64,000 bases of DNA from positions 62,001 to 126,000 of the forward strand of contig JYJJ01000065.1 of assembly GCA_003263775.1 (NCBI GenBank), written 5' to 3'. The stretch is from Vibrio maritimus. Lineage in GTDB: Bacteria; Pseudomonadota; Gammaproteobacteria; Enterobacterales; Vibrionaceae. The notes below the pieces were generated by a model. The model was not told the origin of the DNA. It saw only the letters and a program-made list of their open reading frames with translations, and ran no database searches. The translations under genes and the position numbers were made by a program. Of this stretch, positions 18,134 to 25,699 are shown one piece after another (position 1 is the first letter of the stretch; each line of letters starts with the position of its first letter).

Positions 18134-18859
18134 ATGAAAATAAATCATAAGTTAGTACTGTCGATTTTTATGTTAATTATTAGTGTGGTGGTGTTTAAAG
18201 TCGTACCTCACAATAATAAATCCCATGCAGGATTTATTAAAGGTATTGATGTTTCTCATTATCAAGGGCAAATAACATGGCCTGCGATTGATAACAGTGA
18301 TATTCACTTTGCTATAGCAAAAGCAACGGGAGGGATGACCTATATTGACCCTGAGTTCAAAGTGAACTGGAACGGGATGAAGGAGCAGAGCCTAATACGC
18401 GGTGCGTATCACTTCTATTACCCTCAAGACGATCCGGTTAAACAGGCAAACATTTATCTTAACGTGCTCGGTACGTTGCAGCCAACTGACCTCCCTCCCA
18501 TCGTTGATGTGGAGGTCACAGGAAACCAGCAGCCAGATGCCATTGTCACTGGCTTGCTGAAATGGTTAGCCACGGTTGAACAGGCAACGAAGCGGCGTCC
18601 GATGATCTACTCAGATTTGGATTTCGCCAAACAATACTTATCGGATCCTCGCCTTAGTGACTATCCATTGTGGGTTGCAGACTACAGTGACGCCATTCAG
18701 GGGCTACCCACGCCCTGGCAGTCAAAAGGTTGGACGTTGTGGCAATACTCGCAAACCGGTGAGGTAGATGGCATCGAGGGGAATGTTGACCTTGACCTGT
18801 TTAAAGGTACCAAGAAAGCACTTAAGGAATTCATTTCTACTACTCACCTGAAACGTTAA
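18134..18859 (+). CDS. Secreted GH25 muramidase (lysozyme)
   Basis: Hydrolyses peptidoglycan between MurNAc and GlcNAc. The 241-residue protein has an N-terminal hydrophobic signal or anchor (residues 5-24), then the GH25 barrel starting GIDVSHYQGQITW. The catalytic acid pair is in VDVEV (Asp125 and Glu127), with YSDLDFAKQYL, YPLWVADY and WTLWQYSQTGEVDGI later in the barrel. It is a single gene between the cargo-like genes and the ATPase, with its own terminator. It could provide lysis or wall passage for particle release; that role is inferred from context. Confidence 0.88.
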   Translation: MKINHKLVLSIFMLIISVVVFKVVPHNNKSHAGFIKGIDVSHYQGQITWPAIDNSDIHFAIAKATGGMTYIDPEFKVNWNGMKEQSLIRGAYHFYYPQDDPVKQANIYLNVLGTLQPTDLPPIVDVEVTGNQQPDAIVTGLLKWLATVEQATKRRPMIYSDLDFAKQYLSDPRLSDYPLWVADYSDAIQGLPTPWQSKGWTLWQYSQTGEVDGIEGNVDLDLFKGTKKALKEFISTTHLKR

Positions 18860-18892
18860 TGAGCACATGATGTTAATAGTGATTTCGCATAG

Positions 18893-18928
18893 AAAAGGCT
18901 AGGTGACGCTCGTCATCTAGCCTTTTTT
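18893..18928 (+). terminator. Terminator after the muramidase gene
   Basis: AAAAGGCTAGGTGACG / CGTCATCTAGCCTTTTTT makes a near-perfect 16-bp stem and ends in six T residues, 34 bp after the stop. Confidence 0.9.
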
Positions 18929-18972
18929 ACTGCGCCGCTGCAATAATGTGACGATGAAAGACAAGGACTGAC

Positions 18973-20538
18973 ATGCAAGACTATTCTTTTGATTCTGATT
19001 ACTCTTCTCACTCTGCTGACCCAATTACGCTGTTAGAGCCGCCAATTTTGTTTGGTAATGCTCTTGATCTGACCCAAGAGATGGCGTGCTGTGAGTTAAT
19101 TATTCAAACTCGGCTCCATGCCTATTTTAAGGCGATGGAAACGCAACAAAATGCGGAGCCAACTCGTACTACTTATTCCCATCCTGAAACCGCTGCCGAC
19201 GTGAGCTCTGTCTGCCTACCAGCAATGCCAGCGTTTAATCCCACTCAACAAAAGGGTACCTACAGCAAGTTTGTGGTTGAAAGCCGACTGTCTACATTGG
19301 CTCGACTGGCTTTGGCACTTTCGGCGGCGAGTGAGCTTCGGCCTGGATTACTGGAGATGTTATTAATACGAAATGAAGCGACCGGTCTACCGTTCAGCGA
19401 ATTTGGTGTCGTTATCGATCATGATCGCGCCTATGCCACAGGAGAAACCTTAGCGTTTTTGTTGGGCGGTAATGACCTGCTCAACCGCTTTCAAGTTCAG
19501 TCGTTTTTAGAAGGGCTGCAAAATGGCAAACGTTCAATCACTCCTGATTTGCAAGCACTAAAAGGGATCATTGAACTAAAAGTCGATACTTCGCTTGGGG
19601 CCATGCAAGCGCCTTTACGTCTATCTAATGAAGCCTTGCAGCGCTTTACCACAGCCACGCCATTTCGCCCAGAGTGCAGTGATGCCTTTCCCGCTAAATA
19701 TGTTGAGATCGATGTTGATTGGGATCAGCTTGTCTTACCCCCCTCGGTCACAAAACAGGTGACTGATATTCAGAATTACATCTCCTATGGCGAGAGACTA
19801 GTGCAGCAATGGGGGTTTAAAGGAAAAGTACGACCGGGCTATCGTGCGCTTTTTTATGGGCCGCCTGGCACAGGAAAAACCTTGACCGCGTGTTTGCTAG
19901 GCCGTAAAACGGGGCGAGATGTTTATCGCGTGGACATTTCGCTGGTGGTGTCTAAGTACATTGGTGAAACTGAAAAAAACTTGGAAAAAGTGTTCGCGAT
20001 GGCCGAAGACAAGCAGTGGATCTTGTTCTTTGATGAAGCGGATGCGCTGTTTGGTAAACGCAACCAAGCAAACACGGCCAATGACCAGTTTGCCAACCAG
20101 AATGTGGCCTATTTACTGCAGCGTATTGAAGAGTTTAATGGGGTTGCTATCTTAGCTTCCAACCTAAAAGACAACTTAGATGAGGCGTTTTATCGCCGCT
20201 TTGAATCTATGATTTACTTTCCTTTGCCAGACGAACCCGAACGTTTATTACTGTGGCAAAATGGTTTTCCAGAGTTCGCCCTGCTGGAGGCGGATATTGA
20301 CTTGTCAGCCCTCGCTAAAAAGTACACCTTGTCGGGCGCGAATATTATCAATGTGATTCGCTATGCGGCTATGCAGTCTATCAGCCGCGTGAGTTTAGTA
20401 GGTATGAGCGGTTCTGACTCAGAACCTAGCTATGCTATCAAGCGAGAAGATTTGGAATACGCCATTGCGCGTGAGTTGGAAGCGTCTGTTTCAGGGCATG
20501 TGTTATCAGGCGATCCGCATGGTGATCTATTTAGGTAG
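18973..20538 (+). CDS. AAA+ ATPase of the eCIS-associated type
   Basis: A 521-residue protein with an N-terminal helical region (LIIQTRLHAYFKAM, near residue 42) and a C-terminal AAA+ module. Walker A is GPPGTGKT at residues 296-303, Walker B ILFFDEADALFG starts at residue 348-350, and the arginine finger is in EAFYRRFES. The two-part layout and the spacing match the ATPases of extracellular contractile injection loci (Afp15/PVC15-like), which assist particle assembly. Here no sheath, tube or baseplate gene is nearby, and the next operon makes R-body subunits. GACAAGGACTGAC precedes ATG 18973. I am confident of the AAA+ assignment, less so of the eCIS role. Confidence 0.82.
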   Translation: MQDYSFDSDYSSHSADPITLLEPPILFGNALDLTQEMACCELIIQTRLHAYFKAMETQQNAEPTRTTYSHPETAADVSSVCLPAMPAFNPTQQKGTYSKFVVESRLSTLARLALALSAASELRPGLLEMLLIRNEATGLPFSEFGVVIDHDRAYATGETLAFLLGGNDLLNRFQVQSFLEGLQNGKRSITPDLQALKGIIELKVDTSLGAMQAPLRLSNEALQRFTTATPFRPECSDAFPAKYVEIDVDWDQLVLPPSVTKQVTDIQNYISYGERLVQQWGFKGKVRPGYRALFYGPPGTGKTLTACLLGRKTGRDVYRVDISLVVSKYIGETEKNLEKVFAMAEDKQWILFFDEADALFGKRNQANTANDQFANQNVAYLLQRIEEFNGVAILASNLKDNLDEAFYRRFESMIYFPLPDEPERLLLWQNGFPEFALLEADIDLSALAKKYTLSGANIINVIRYAAMQSISRVSLVGMSGSDSEPSYAIKREDLEYAIARELEASVSGHVLSGDPHGDLFR

Positions 20539-20579
20539 AGCCTGATACGGCGATGCCCTTATCAGTTTTGAATGCTATT

Positions 20580-20606
20580 AGGCTCGACATTTTGTTGAGC
20601 TTTTTC
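20580..20606 (+). terminator. Terminator after the AAA+ ATPase gene
   Basis: GGCTCGAC, then ATTTT, then GTTGAGC form a 7-8-bp stem-loop followed by TTTTTC, about 40 bp past the stop. Confidence 0.75.
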
Positions 20607-20681
20607 ATTTTCGATGTTTGAATTTCTGCGGTTATTGATTATTTAAGCAAGGGACTGGTGTCCGAGCTTAAAATTAGGATG

Positions 20682-20716
20682 AAAAAAAACCTGATTGCAA
20701 TTGGGGGCAACCAGGC
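20682..20716 (-). terminator. Terminator of the leftward R-body operon
   Basis: Read on the minus strand, CCTGGTTGC and GCAATCAGG pair around an 8-nt loop and are followed by eight T residues. It lies about 25 bp beyond the stop of the last gene of the R-body operon. Confidence 0.85.
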
Positions 20717-20739
20717 TGCTGCAATAGATAATAGGGAGG

Positions 20740-21060
20740 TCAGTCTTTGAGATTGTCATTCACTTTAGATAGTGTGCTGTGCACTTTGTTAAGTTCAGTC
20801 ATGGTTGACTGCAGCCTTTGATTTAAGGTGTGAGTGACGCTGTCGAGTTCTTGTTGAATGCTATCGGTGACATGAGATAGCTGAGCTTGCAGTTGTAGCC
20901 AGCCTACATCCATTTGCGATGGTTCATTGGAGGGAGTGGCTTGCTGCTGTGCATCCAATAATCTCTGTGCATGGCGTTCAGTAGTGGCCTGAGCATCACT
21001 AGCGCATGCTTCTTGTTGAGGGTCTTGTGAATCGGGTGTTGAGGTTGATGTTTGAGTCAT
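20740..21060 (-). CDS. Coiled-coil accessory protein of the R-body operon
   Basis: A 106-residue protein, last gene of the leftward operon, with AAAAAGGAT before ATG 21060. The N-terminal half is disordered and Gln/Ser/Pro-rich. The C-terminal half is a regular heptad coiled coil from about residue 55 to the end (LQAQLSHVTDSIQQELDSVT and following). No known family recognised. Its place at the end of the RebB operon suggests an assembly or anchoring accessory. Confidence 0.65.
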   Translation of the reverse strand: MTQTSTSTPDSQDPQQEACASDAQATTERHAQRLLDAQQQATPSNEPSQMDVGWLQLQAQLSHVTDSIQQELDSVTHTLNQRLQSTMTELNKVHSTLSKVNDNLKD

Positions 21061-21090
21061 GACAAATCCTTTTTGATTGTGAGTGTGTGG

Positions 21091-21210
21091 TTAGCTAATA
21101 AAATACAACACACCAGTGGTGGCCATTACACCGAGAGAGAGAGCAAAGATGAGGCCAGTGGCAAGTTTGGCTTTATCTAACTCTCCTACTTTGCACTTAT
21201 TTGCACTCAT
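21091..21210 (-). CDS. Small single-span membrane protein in the R-body operon
   Basis: A 39-residue reading frame between two operon genes: MSANKCKVGELDKAKLATG followed by a clear transmembrane helix (LIFALSLGVMATTGVLYFI). The frame stays open upstream of ATG 21210 for about 38 more codons with protein-like sequence (SSAPNDLDGTQSTKDKP), so either a non-ATG start or an indel joining it to the preceding 154-residue gene is possible. No good ribosome site lies before ATG 21210. Confidence 0.45.
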   Translation of the reverse strand: MSANKCKVGELDKAKLATGLIFALSLGVMATTGVLYFIS

Positions 21211-21278
21211 TTTTGTTAAATGACGATCTTCTGGATTAGCGCTAATGGTTGGTTTATCTTTTGTCGATTGGGTGCCAT

Positions 21279-21743
21279 CTAAGTCATTGGGCGCTGAGCT
21301 CCAGAAGCTGAATGCTCGAAATGTGGGTGCCCAGTAGCAGCCTTATGAATCGGAGTTACGTCAGCTTTCATTGCTGACATTGGTTCACTGAGCAACGCTT
21401 TGCTGTTAGCTCCGCTCTGGGCTGTACGGTTTTTTTTGCCTTCTTGGGCTTTGTTTTCTGGGGTGGGGTTGTTTTTTTTTGCCGCTGCGTGTGCATTTAG
21501 GATCCGGCCACAAGCGCTAGTGATAGAAGTCGAAGAAGCCATTTGTGCGTTTTGCTGTGACGTAATGGCATTCTGCATACCACGAGAAAGCGTATCAGCA
21601 AAAATCGTATCTACCATCGCCTCAGAGTATTGCTCCGAATTGGCAAGTGTCGCTGGAACGTCATCTTGGTGATGTTTACCACCATTAACGGCATGAAGAC
21701 CTCCTTCTACAGCCTTGGCTGCCAGTTTCTCTTCATCAAACAT
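21279..21743 (-). CDS. RebB-like/killing-protein-related R-body operon protein
   Basis: A 154-residue protein. The region from about residue 36 (QYSEAMVDTIFADTLSRGMQ) to about 83 (TSACGRILNA) resembles RebB-type short helical repeats with a QNAQMASSTS stretch, but it is divergent from the five clear RebB copies. The C-terminal half is basic and low-complexity. A good AAAGGAGAAG ribosome site precedes ATG 21743. It lies 18 bp downstream of the 94-residue gene. A minor R-body subunit is a reasonable guess. Confidence 0.6.
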   Translation of the reverse strand: MFDEEKLAAKAVEGGLHAVNGGKHHQDDVPATLANSEQYSEAMVDTIFADTLSRGMQNAITSQQNAQMASSTSITSACGRILNAHAAAKKNNPTPENKAQEGKKNRTAQSGANSKALLSEPMSAMKADVTPIHKAATGHPHFEHSASGAQRPMT

Positions 21744-21761
21744 GGTTACTTCTCCTTTCGA

Positions 21762-22046
21762 TCACAGGGATTTCTCAGCTTTAGTTACGCTGTTGTATAG
21801 GTCGATAAAATTGCCCTTGGCTGCTTTCGCTTGATCGTTCAATTGTTTTAGGGCATCGAGGTAGCTCGAGTCGCCGGTTTCGATATAGTTTGCAAGCGCA
21901 ACACCAGAGGCCGTTGACAGTAAAGTATTCATATCTCGCATATTGTTAGCAGCGTCTTGCACAGCAAGTGCGCCTGATTGAGCAATGGATTTGTCAGCGA
22001 TGTTTTGGGTTTTGTTGCTTGGTTTTTGTTCTGATTGCAAAGTCAT
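21762..22046 (-). CDS. Small helical protein of the R-body operon
   Basis: A 94-residue protein with a disordered N-terminus and a helical body (ALAVQDAANNMRDMNTLLSTA, then YLDALKQLNDQAKAAKGNFIDLYNSV). It is not a clear RebB, although size and Ala/Asn/Gln content are similar. It lies between the last RebB copy and the 154-residue gene, with GATAGGGAAA upstream. No family is recognised. Confidence 0.6.
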   Translation of the reverse strand: MTLQSEQKPSNKTQNIADKSIAQSGALAVQDAANNMRDMNTLLSTASGVALANYIETGDSSYLDALKQLNDQAKAAKGNFIDLYNSVTKAEKSL

Positions 22047-22133
22047 GGTGAATTTCCCTATCGTAGTATTGAATAGGCAGCACTACGTGGAACGCAGTGC
22101 TGCAACCTGGTTTATTGTGTTGAGGCCATAAAG

Positions 22134-22400
22134 TTATCGGCGCGCAATAATGTTCTCAGACACAACGCCCGTTACGGCTTCACCCGTATTGAGTAGGGCG
22201 TTAACGCCTTGTACTGTGGCTGCCTGCCACATTACGTTGGCTTGCTGTTGGCCCGTTACTAGGTTTTGACCACTAACGGCAAGCGCTTGGCTTGTCGCCA
22301 ACATTAGGTTGCCCATTGCAGTGGCTGGGGTATCACCCAGTACTTTAGTGTTCACTTGTGTGACTGAGTCAGTAATTGCTGGATCGACGGTTGCTACCAT
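22134..22400 (-). CDS. RebB family R-body protein, copy 5
   Basis: An 88-residue R-body structural protein. The family pattern is plain: AITDSVTQVNTKVLGDTPATAMGNLM in the first third, then QQQANVMWQAATVQGVNALL and NTGEAVTGVVSENI. R-bodies are coiled protein ribbons that extend on a trigger such as low pH; RebB-type subunits form the ribbon. The C-terminus ends IIARR, pairing this copy with copy 4 rather than with copies 1-3. AGAGGA precedes ATG 22400. Confidence 0.88.
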   Translation of the reverse strand: MVATVDPAITDSVTQVNTKVLGDTPATAMGNLMLATSQALAVSGQNLVTGQQQANVMWQAATVQGVNALLNTGEAVTGVVSENIIARR

Positions 22401-22586
22401 GATGGTGTCCTCTTTATTCCATGTTTTAATGAGAATGATGCTTCGGTATTACGTTTATTTCAGTTTCGCTTTAGCGAGTGAAATCAATAAAACCGTATCG
22501 TCTTGCTGCGCACCACTTCGATTTAGTTGGTAGATAGGTTTGCGATAGCCAAAACGGTATGTAGCCATCAGGCCATCGCTGCTAAT

Positions 22587-22856
22587 CTATCGATTGGCAA
22601 TAATGTTCTCAGACACAACGCCTGTTACCGCTTCGCCGGTATTAAGCAGTGCATTGACACCTTGCACTGTAGCCGCCTGCCACATGACATTTGCTTGTTG
22701 TTGGCCTGTTGTCAGGTTTTGACCGCTGACGGCAAGCGCTTGGCTTGTCGACATCATCAAATTACCCATTGCTGTCGCGGGTGTATCGCCTAGCACCTTG
22801 GTGTTGACCTGAGTTACAGAATCGGTGATTGCACCATTTACAGTTTCAATTGACAT
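22587..22856 (-). CDS. RebB family R-body protein, copy 4
   Basis: An 89-residue RebB paralog differing from copy 5 mainly at the N-terminus (MSIETVNGAITDS) and in NLTTG instead of NLVTG. It ends IIANR. The ribosome site is AGAGGGAA. A 186-bp gap separates it from copy 5, the largest within the array, and shows no further gene. Near-identity to copy 5 from residue 40 onward suggests recent duplication or gene conversion. Confidence 0.88.
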   Translation of the reverse strand: MSIETVNGAITDSVTQVNTKVLGDTPATAMGNLMMSTSQALAVSGQNLTTGQQQANVMWQAATVQGVNALLNTGEAVTGVVSENIIANR

Positions 22857-22906
22857 GTTAGTTCCCTCTACTCATTGCTAATGAGTTTAATGTTTTGATA
22901 TTAGAA

Positions 22907-23173
22907 TTAGCCTCGGCTAATGATTTGGCCAGTGACAGTGCCCGTTACCGCTTCTCCAGTATTAAGCAGCGCGTTCACACCTTGAACTGTTGCTGCTTGC
23001 CACATGACATTGGCTTGCTGCTGACCTGTTGTTAGGTTTTGAGCGCTAGTGGCAATCGCTTGGCTAGTTGATAGCATTAGGTTGCCCATTGCTGTTGCGG
23101 GAGTGTCACCCAATACCTTTGTATTTACTTGGGTAACTGAGTCCGTAATTGCACCATTAACTTGACTTGGCAT
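22907..23173 (-). CDS. RebB family R-body protein, copy 3
   Basis: An 88-residue RebB paralog (MPSQVNGAITDSVTQ). The core TGQQQANVMWQAATVQGVNA is identical to the other late copies, while AIATSAQN replaces ALAVSGQN. It ends GQIISRG, as copies 1 and 2 do. AAAAGGAAAC precedes ATG 23173. Confidence 0.88.
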   Translation of the reverse strand: MPSQVNGAITDSVTQVNTKVLGDTPATAMGNLMLSTSQAIATSAQNLTTGQQQANVMWQAATVQGVNALLNTGEAVTGTVTGQIISRG

Positions 23174-23256
23174 AGTTGTTTCCTTTTAGTAGGTGTCGTT
23201 ATTGACACGTTGGTTGCGAAAAATGAACATTGGCGATTTAAGGCCTATGTTGTTAC

Positions 23257-23523
23257 TTATCCACGACTGATGATCTGGCCTGACACTGCACCAGTGACGG
23301 CTTCGCCCGTATTCAACAAGGCGTTAACCCCTTGAACCGTTGCGGCTTGCCACATAACGTTTGCTTGCTGTTGGCCTGTGGTTAGGTTTTGGCCGCTAAC
23401 CGCGAGAGCTTGACTAGTTGCTAGCATTAGGTTGCCCATGGCAGTAGCCGGTGTATCACCAATAACCTTAGTGTTGACCTGAGTCACAGAGTCGGTGATC
23501 TGGGAGTTGACGTATTGAGGCAT
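23257..23523 (-). CDS. RebB family R-body protein, copy 2
   Basis: An 88-residue RebB paralog (MPQYVNSQITDSVTQ) with the unaltered family core and an IISRG end. It lies 34 bp downstream of copy 1 with an AAGGAAA ribosome site. Confidence 0.88.
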   Translation of the reverse strand: MPQYVNSQITDSVTQVNTKVIGDTPATAMGNLMLATSQALAVSGQNLTTGQQQANVMWQAATVQGVNALLNTGEAVTGAVSGQIISRG

Positions 23524-23557
23524 ACTATTTCCTTATGTCGGTGTAAAAGATGAGGGG

Positions 23558-23824
23558 TTAACCTCGGCTAATGATCTGTCCGCTGACCTTGCCAGTGACT
23601 GCTTCTCCGGTGTTAAGCAGAGCATTAACGCCTTGAACTGTTGCCGCCTGCCACACGACGTCAGCTTGCTGTTGGCCGAACGTCAAGTTTTGCCCTGCAG
23701 TAGCGATTGCTTGACTGGTTGCCATCATTAAATTGCCCATGGCTGTGGCTGGAGCTTCACCAACAACTAGCGTATTTGCTTGAGTGACTGAGTCAGTGAT
23801 TGCAGAATTGACCGTATTTGGCAT
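23558..23824 (-). CDS. RebB family R-body protein, copy 1
   Basis: An 88-residue RebB paralog and the first of the array. It is the most divergent of the five: QANTLVVGEAPATAMGN instead of QVNTKVLGDTPATAMGN, and FGQQQADVVWQ instead of TGQQQANVMWQ. This suggests a distinct role, for example capping or nucleation versus bulk ribbon (inference). A strong GGAAGGAAG site precedes ATG 23824. The 111-bp gap upstream, behind the regulator gene, could hold the operon promoter; no -24/-12 element was found there. Confidence 0.88.
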   Translation of the reverse strand: MPNTVNSAITDSVTQANTLVVGEAPATAMGNLMMATSQAIATAGQNLTFGQQQADVVWQAATVQGVNALLNTGEAVTGKVSGQIISRG

Positions 23825-23935
23825 TATTTCTTCCTTCCATTGTGGTGAGTATTTACATGGTGCTCTTTAAAATGCATCGCTTTATCTTATGAGTATTGTC
23901 GGCGATATGTTTATTTAACTCTTGGCAATATTTAC

Positions 23936-25414
23936 TTATTTTTCTGGCGAATTAACGGTTCGTAGGTGGCTATTTATTTTCTCTCTATGTTGATTTTTAT
24001 ATTGTCTTGGTGTGAGAGATGTGTATTTTTTGAATGTTTTCTCAAAATTGCTTAGGTCATTAAATCCAGAATCTAAAGATACTTGTGTTACCGGAAGTTG
24101 TGGGTAGTCTCGAAACGATTTCTTTGCAGACTCTATCCGCAATTCGATTAGTATTTGTTTGAACGTCCTATCAAGGTTGTGGCGCAGTAGGTAGGTGAGG
24201 TGTGAAGGACTAATAAATGAGTGTTTGGCCAACTCATTGAGTGTCATGCCTTCTTTAAAGTGCTCGGATAAGTAAACAATGGCCTTTTGAACACTGCCGT
24301 GTAAGTGTTTGAATTTTTCGAACTCTTTATTAAAAATGTAATGAACAATAGAGTGGTTATTTTGTTTTTCAGCCTCTAGGTTGTAACACGCTTTATTCTC
24401 CATTAGCGTGCTTTTAATGTCTTCTAGACAAATAGTATTGCTTTTTCTAAACGTAGCGATTTGAATGATCGATTTATGAAGTTGATCGCTATCTCCATGC
24501 CAATTAAACTCTCTGAGATAGCGCATGGCAGATGGGGCTATTGATATCTTTTCTCCTCCTCGAATACCGCTATTGAGGAGAATAGACCTAATGATGGTTG
24601 GGATATCTTCACGTCGTTCGTTTAAACGTGGTAAGTGGATCGTTAAGAAGTCTAGTTTTCTAGCTAAAAATGGATTGAAATCATGGTGTTGAATTAACTT
24701 GGCTAGCGTGCTTGAGCATGAGGAAATGATTCTTAACCCATGACTTAATGCGGTTTTCTCCTTAATGCCGTTAGCTTGATTGGATAGCAGCGATAACAGC
24801 CTATTTTGCTGAGAGGTGGTTAGGCAGTCGATTTCGCTAAGAAACAGCGTTCCGTGTTCAATAGATTCAGCCAGTTGGCTAATTTCTTGGTCAAATTTCT
24901 CTTTTATCGTCGAGCAGTTAACTTCAATGAAAGGGAGATCTTGCCGCGCGCTTGAAAAGTGGATACTGCTTGCAACGGCGAGTTTCTCAGTTCCGGTCGC
25001 GCCATAGATTAGTACTGGAGCATCGGATATTGATGACTTTAGTATTAAGTCATATATTTTTCTCGATATGCGACTAACACCAATTAAGTAGTGAGAGTGC
25101 TTGAAGTTGTCATTATATTTTGATTGAGTTAGATATTGCTCGGCTAAAGAAGTGATCTTCTTGTTTACCTTGCTCTTATCTTCGTTTGTAAGTGGCGAGG
25201 AACTGTAAATTGTATAGTTGCCAACGCTAGGGTGTGATAATTTACAGTTCTGTATTCCATTATAACCACCGTGGTTTTTATGTAGTGACTTCCTGTGATC
25301 AAAATCAAATTGTATGTGGTTGATATTGTTTCCTAATTCAGAGCTATTGATTATATCCGCAAGAACTGAATTATTATAGTTGTTACCTTTTGAAGTCCTT
25401 TCATACATGTTCAT
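23936..25414 (-). CDS. AAA+ (sigma54-activator-like) / AraC-type HTH fusion regulator
   Basis: A 492-residue regulator at the head of the R-body operon. The central part (about residues 108-340) follows sigma54 enhancer-binding proteins: ISDAPVLIYGATGTEKLAV, IEHGTLFLSEIDCL, and HLPRLNERREDIP. Two key features are missing. The Walker A motif reads GATGTEK instead of GxxGxGK, and the GAFTGA loop that touches sigma54 is absent, so ATP-driven sigma54 activation is unlikely. The C-terminal ~100 residues are a full AraC/XylS HTH pair (MTLNELAKHSFISPSHLTYLL, and SLDSGFNDLSNFEKTFKKYT). The start is ATG 25414, or ATG 25408 two codons later. It likely activates the operon by an AraC-like mechanism. Confidence 0.8.
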   Translation of the reverse strand: MNMYERTSKGNNYNNSVLADIINSSELGNNINHIQFDFDHRKSLHKNHGGYNGIQNCKLSHPSVGNYTIYSSSPLTNEDKSKVNKKITSLAEQYLTQSKYNDNFKHSHYLIGVSRISRKIYDLILKSSISDAPVLIYGATGTEKLAVASSIHFSSARQDLPFIEVNCSTIKEKFDQEISQLAESIEHGTLFLSEIDCLTTSQQNRLLSLLSNQANGIKEKTALSHGLRIISSCSSTLAKLIQHHDFNPFLARKLDFLTIHLPRLNERREDIPTIIRSILLNSGIRGGEKISIAPSAMRYLREFNWHGDSDQLHKSIIQIATFRKSNTICLEDIKSTLMENKACYNLEAEKQNNHSIVHYIFNKEFEKFKHLHGSVQKAIVYLSEHFKEGMTLNELAKHSFISPSHLTYLLRHNLDRTFKQILIELRIESAKKSFRDYPQLPVTQVSLDSGFNDLSNFEKTFKKYTSLTPRQYKNQHREKINSHLRTVNSPEK

Positions 25415-25699
25415 CCGTTTGCCTCACAACTGACGTTTATCATTTTTATGTGCATCCAATTTAGCATCGGAGGTCATGATTATTATTGGAAGAATTTACG
25501 ATTATTAGGTTAGATCTCACGATACTGGAGAATTACACAGAGAAAACAGTGGCCGGTATTAGGGGAGTTTCCTTACTCATATTCCATGAACTATTATATG
25601 GAAGATGTACAATTGCATGCATATGCTTGATTTAAGTTTAGGCGAGTTGGTCGATAGTTTGTGACGCCTTTACTATCGTCAGAGAATTAGGAGAGTCAT

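Larger units (their letters stand above)
22134..23824 (-). repeat. Tandem array of five rebB paralogs
   Basis: Five direct repeats of a ~265-bp gene with long near-identical DNA blocks in the 3' two thirds. Spacers are 34, 83, 50 and 186 bp, in the order copy 1 to copy 5. Such arrays are prone to recombination and to assembly collapse. Confidence 0.9.

Noticed and set aside
9485..20538. A classical prophage or complete eCIS operon.
   Set aside because: No integrase, terminase, capsid, sheath, tube or baseplate gene was found; only the collar, DUF4157 and ATPase are phage-tail- or eCIS-like.
23825..23935. A sigma54 promoter in front of rebB copy 1.
   Set aside because: No TGGCAC-N5-TTGCA-like element on the minus strand, consistent with the missing GAFTGA loop in the regulator.
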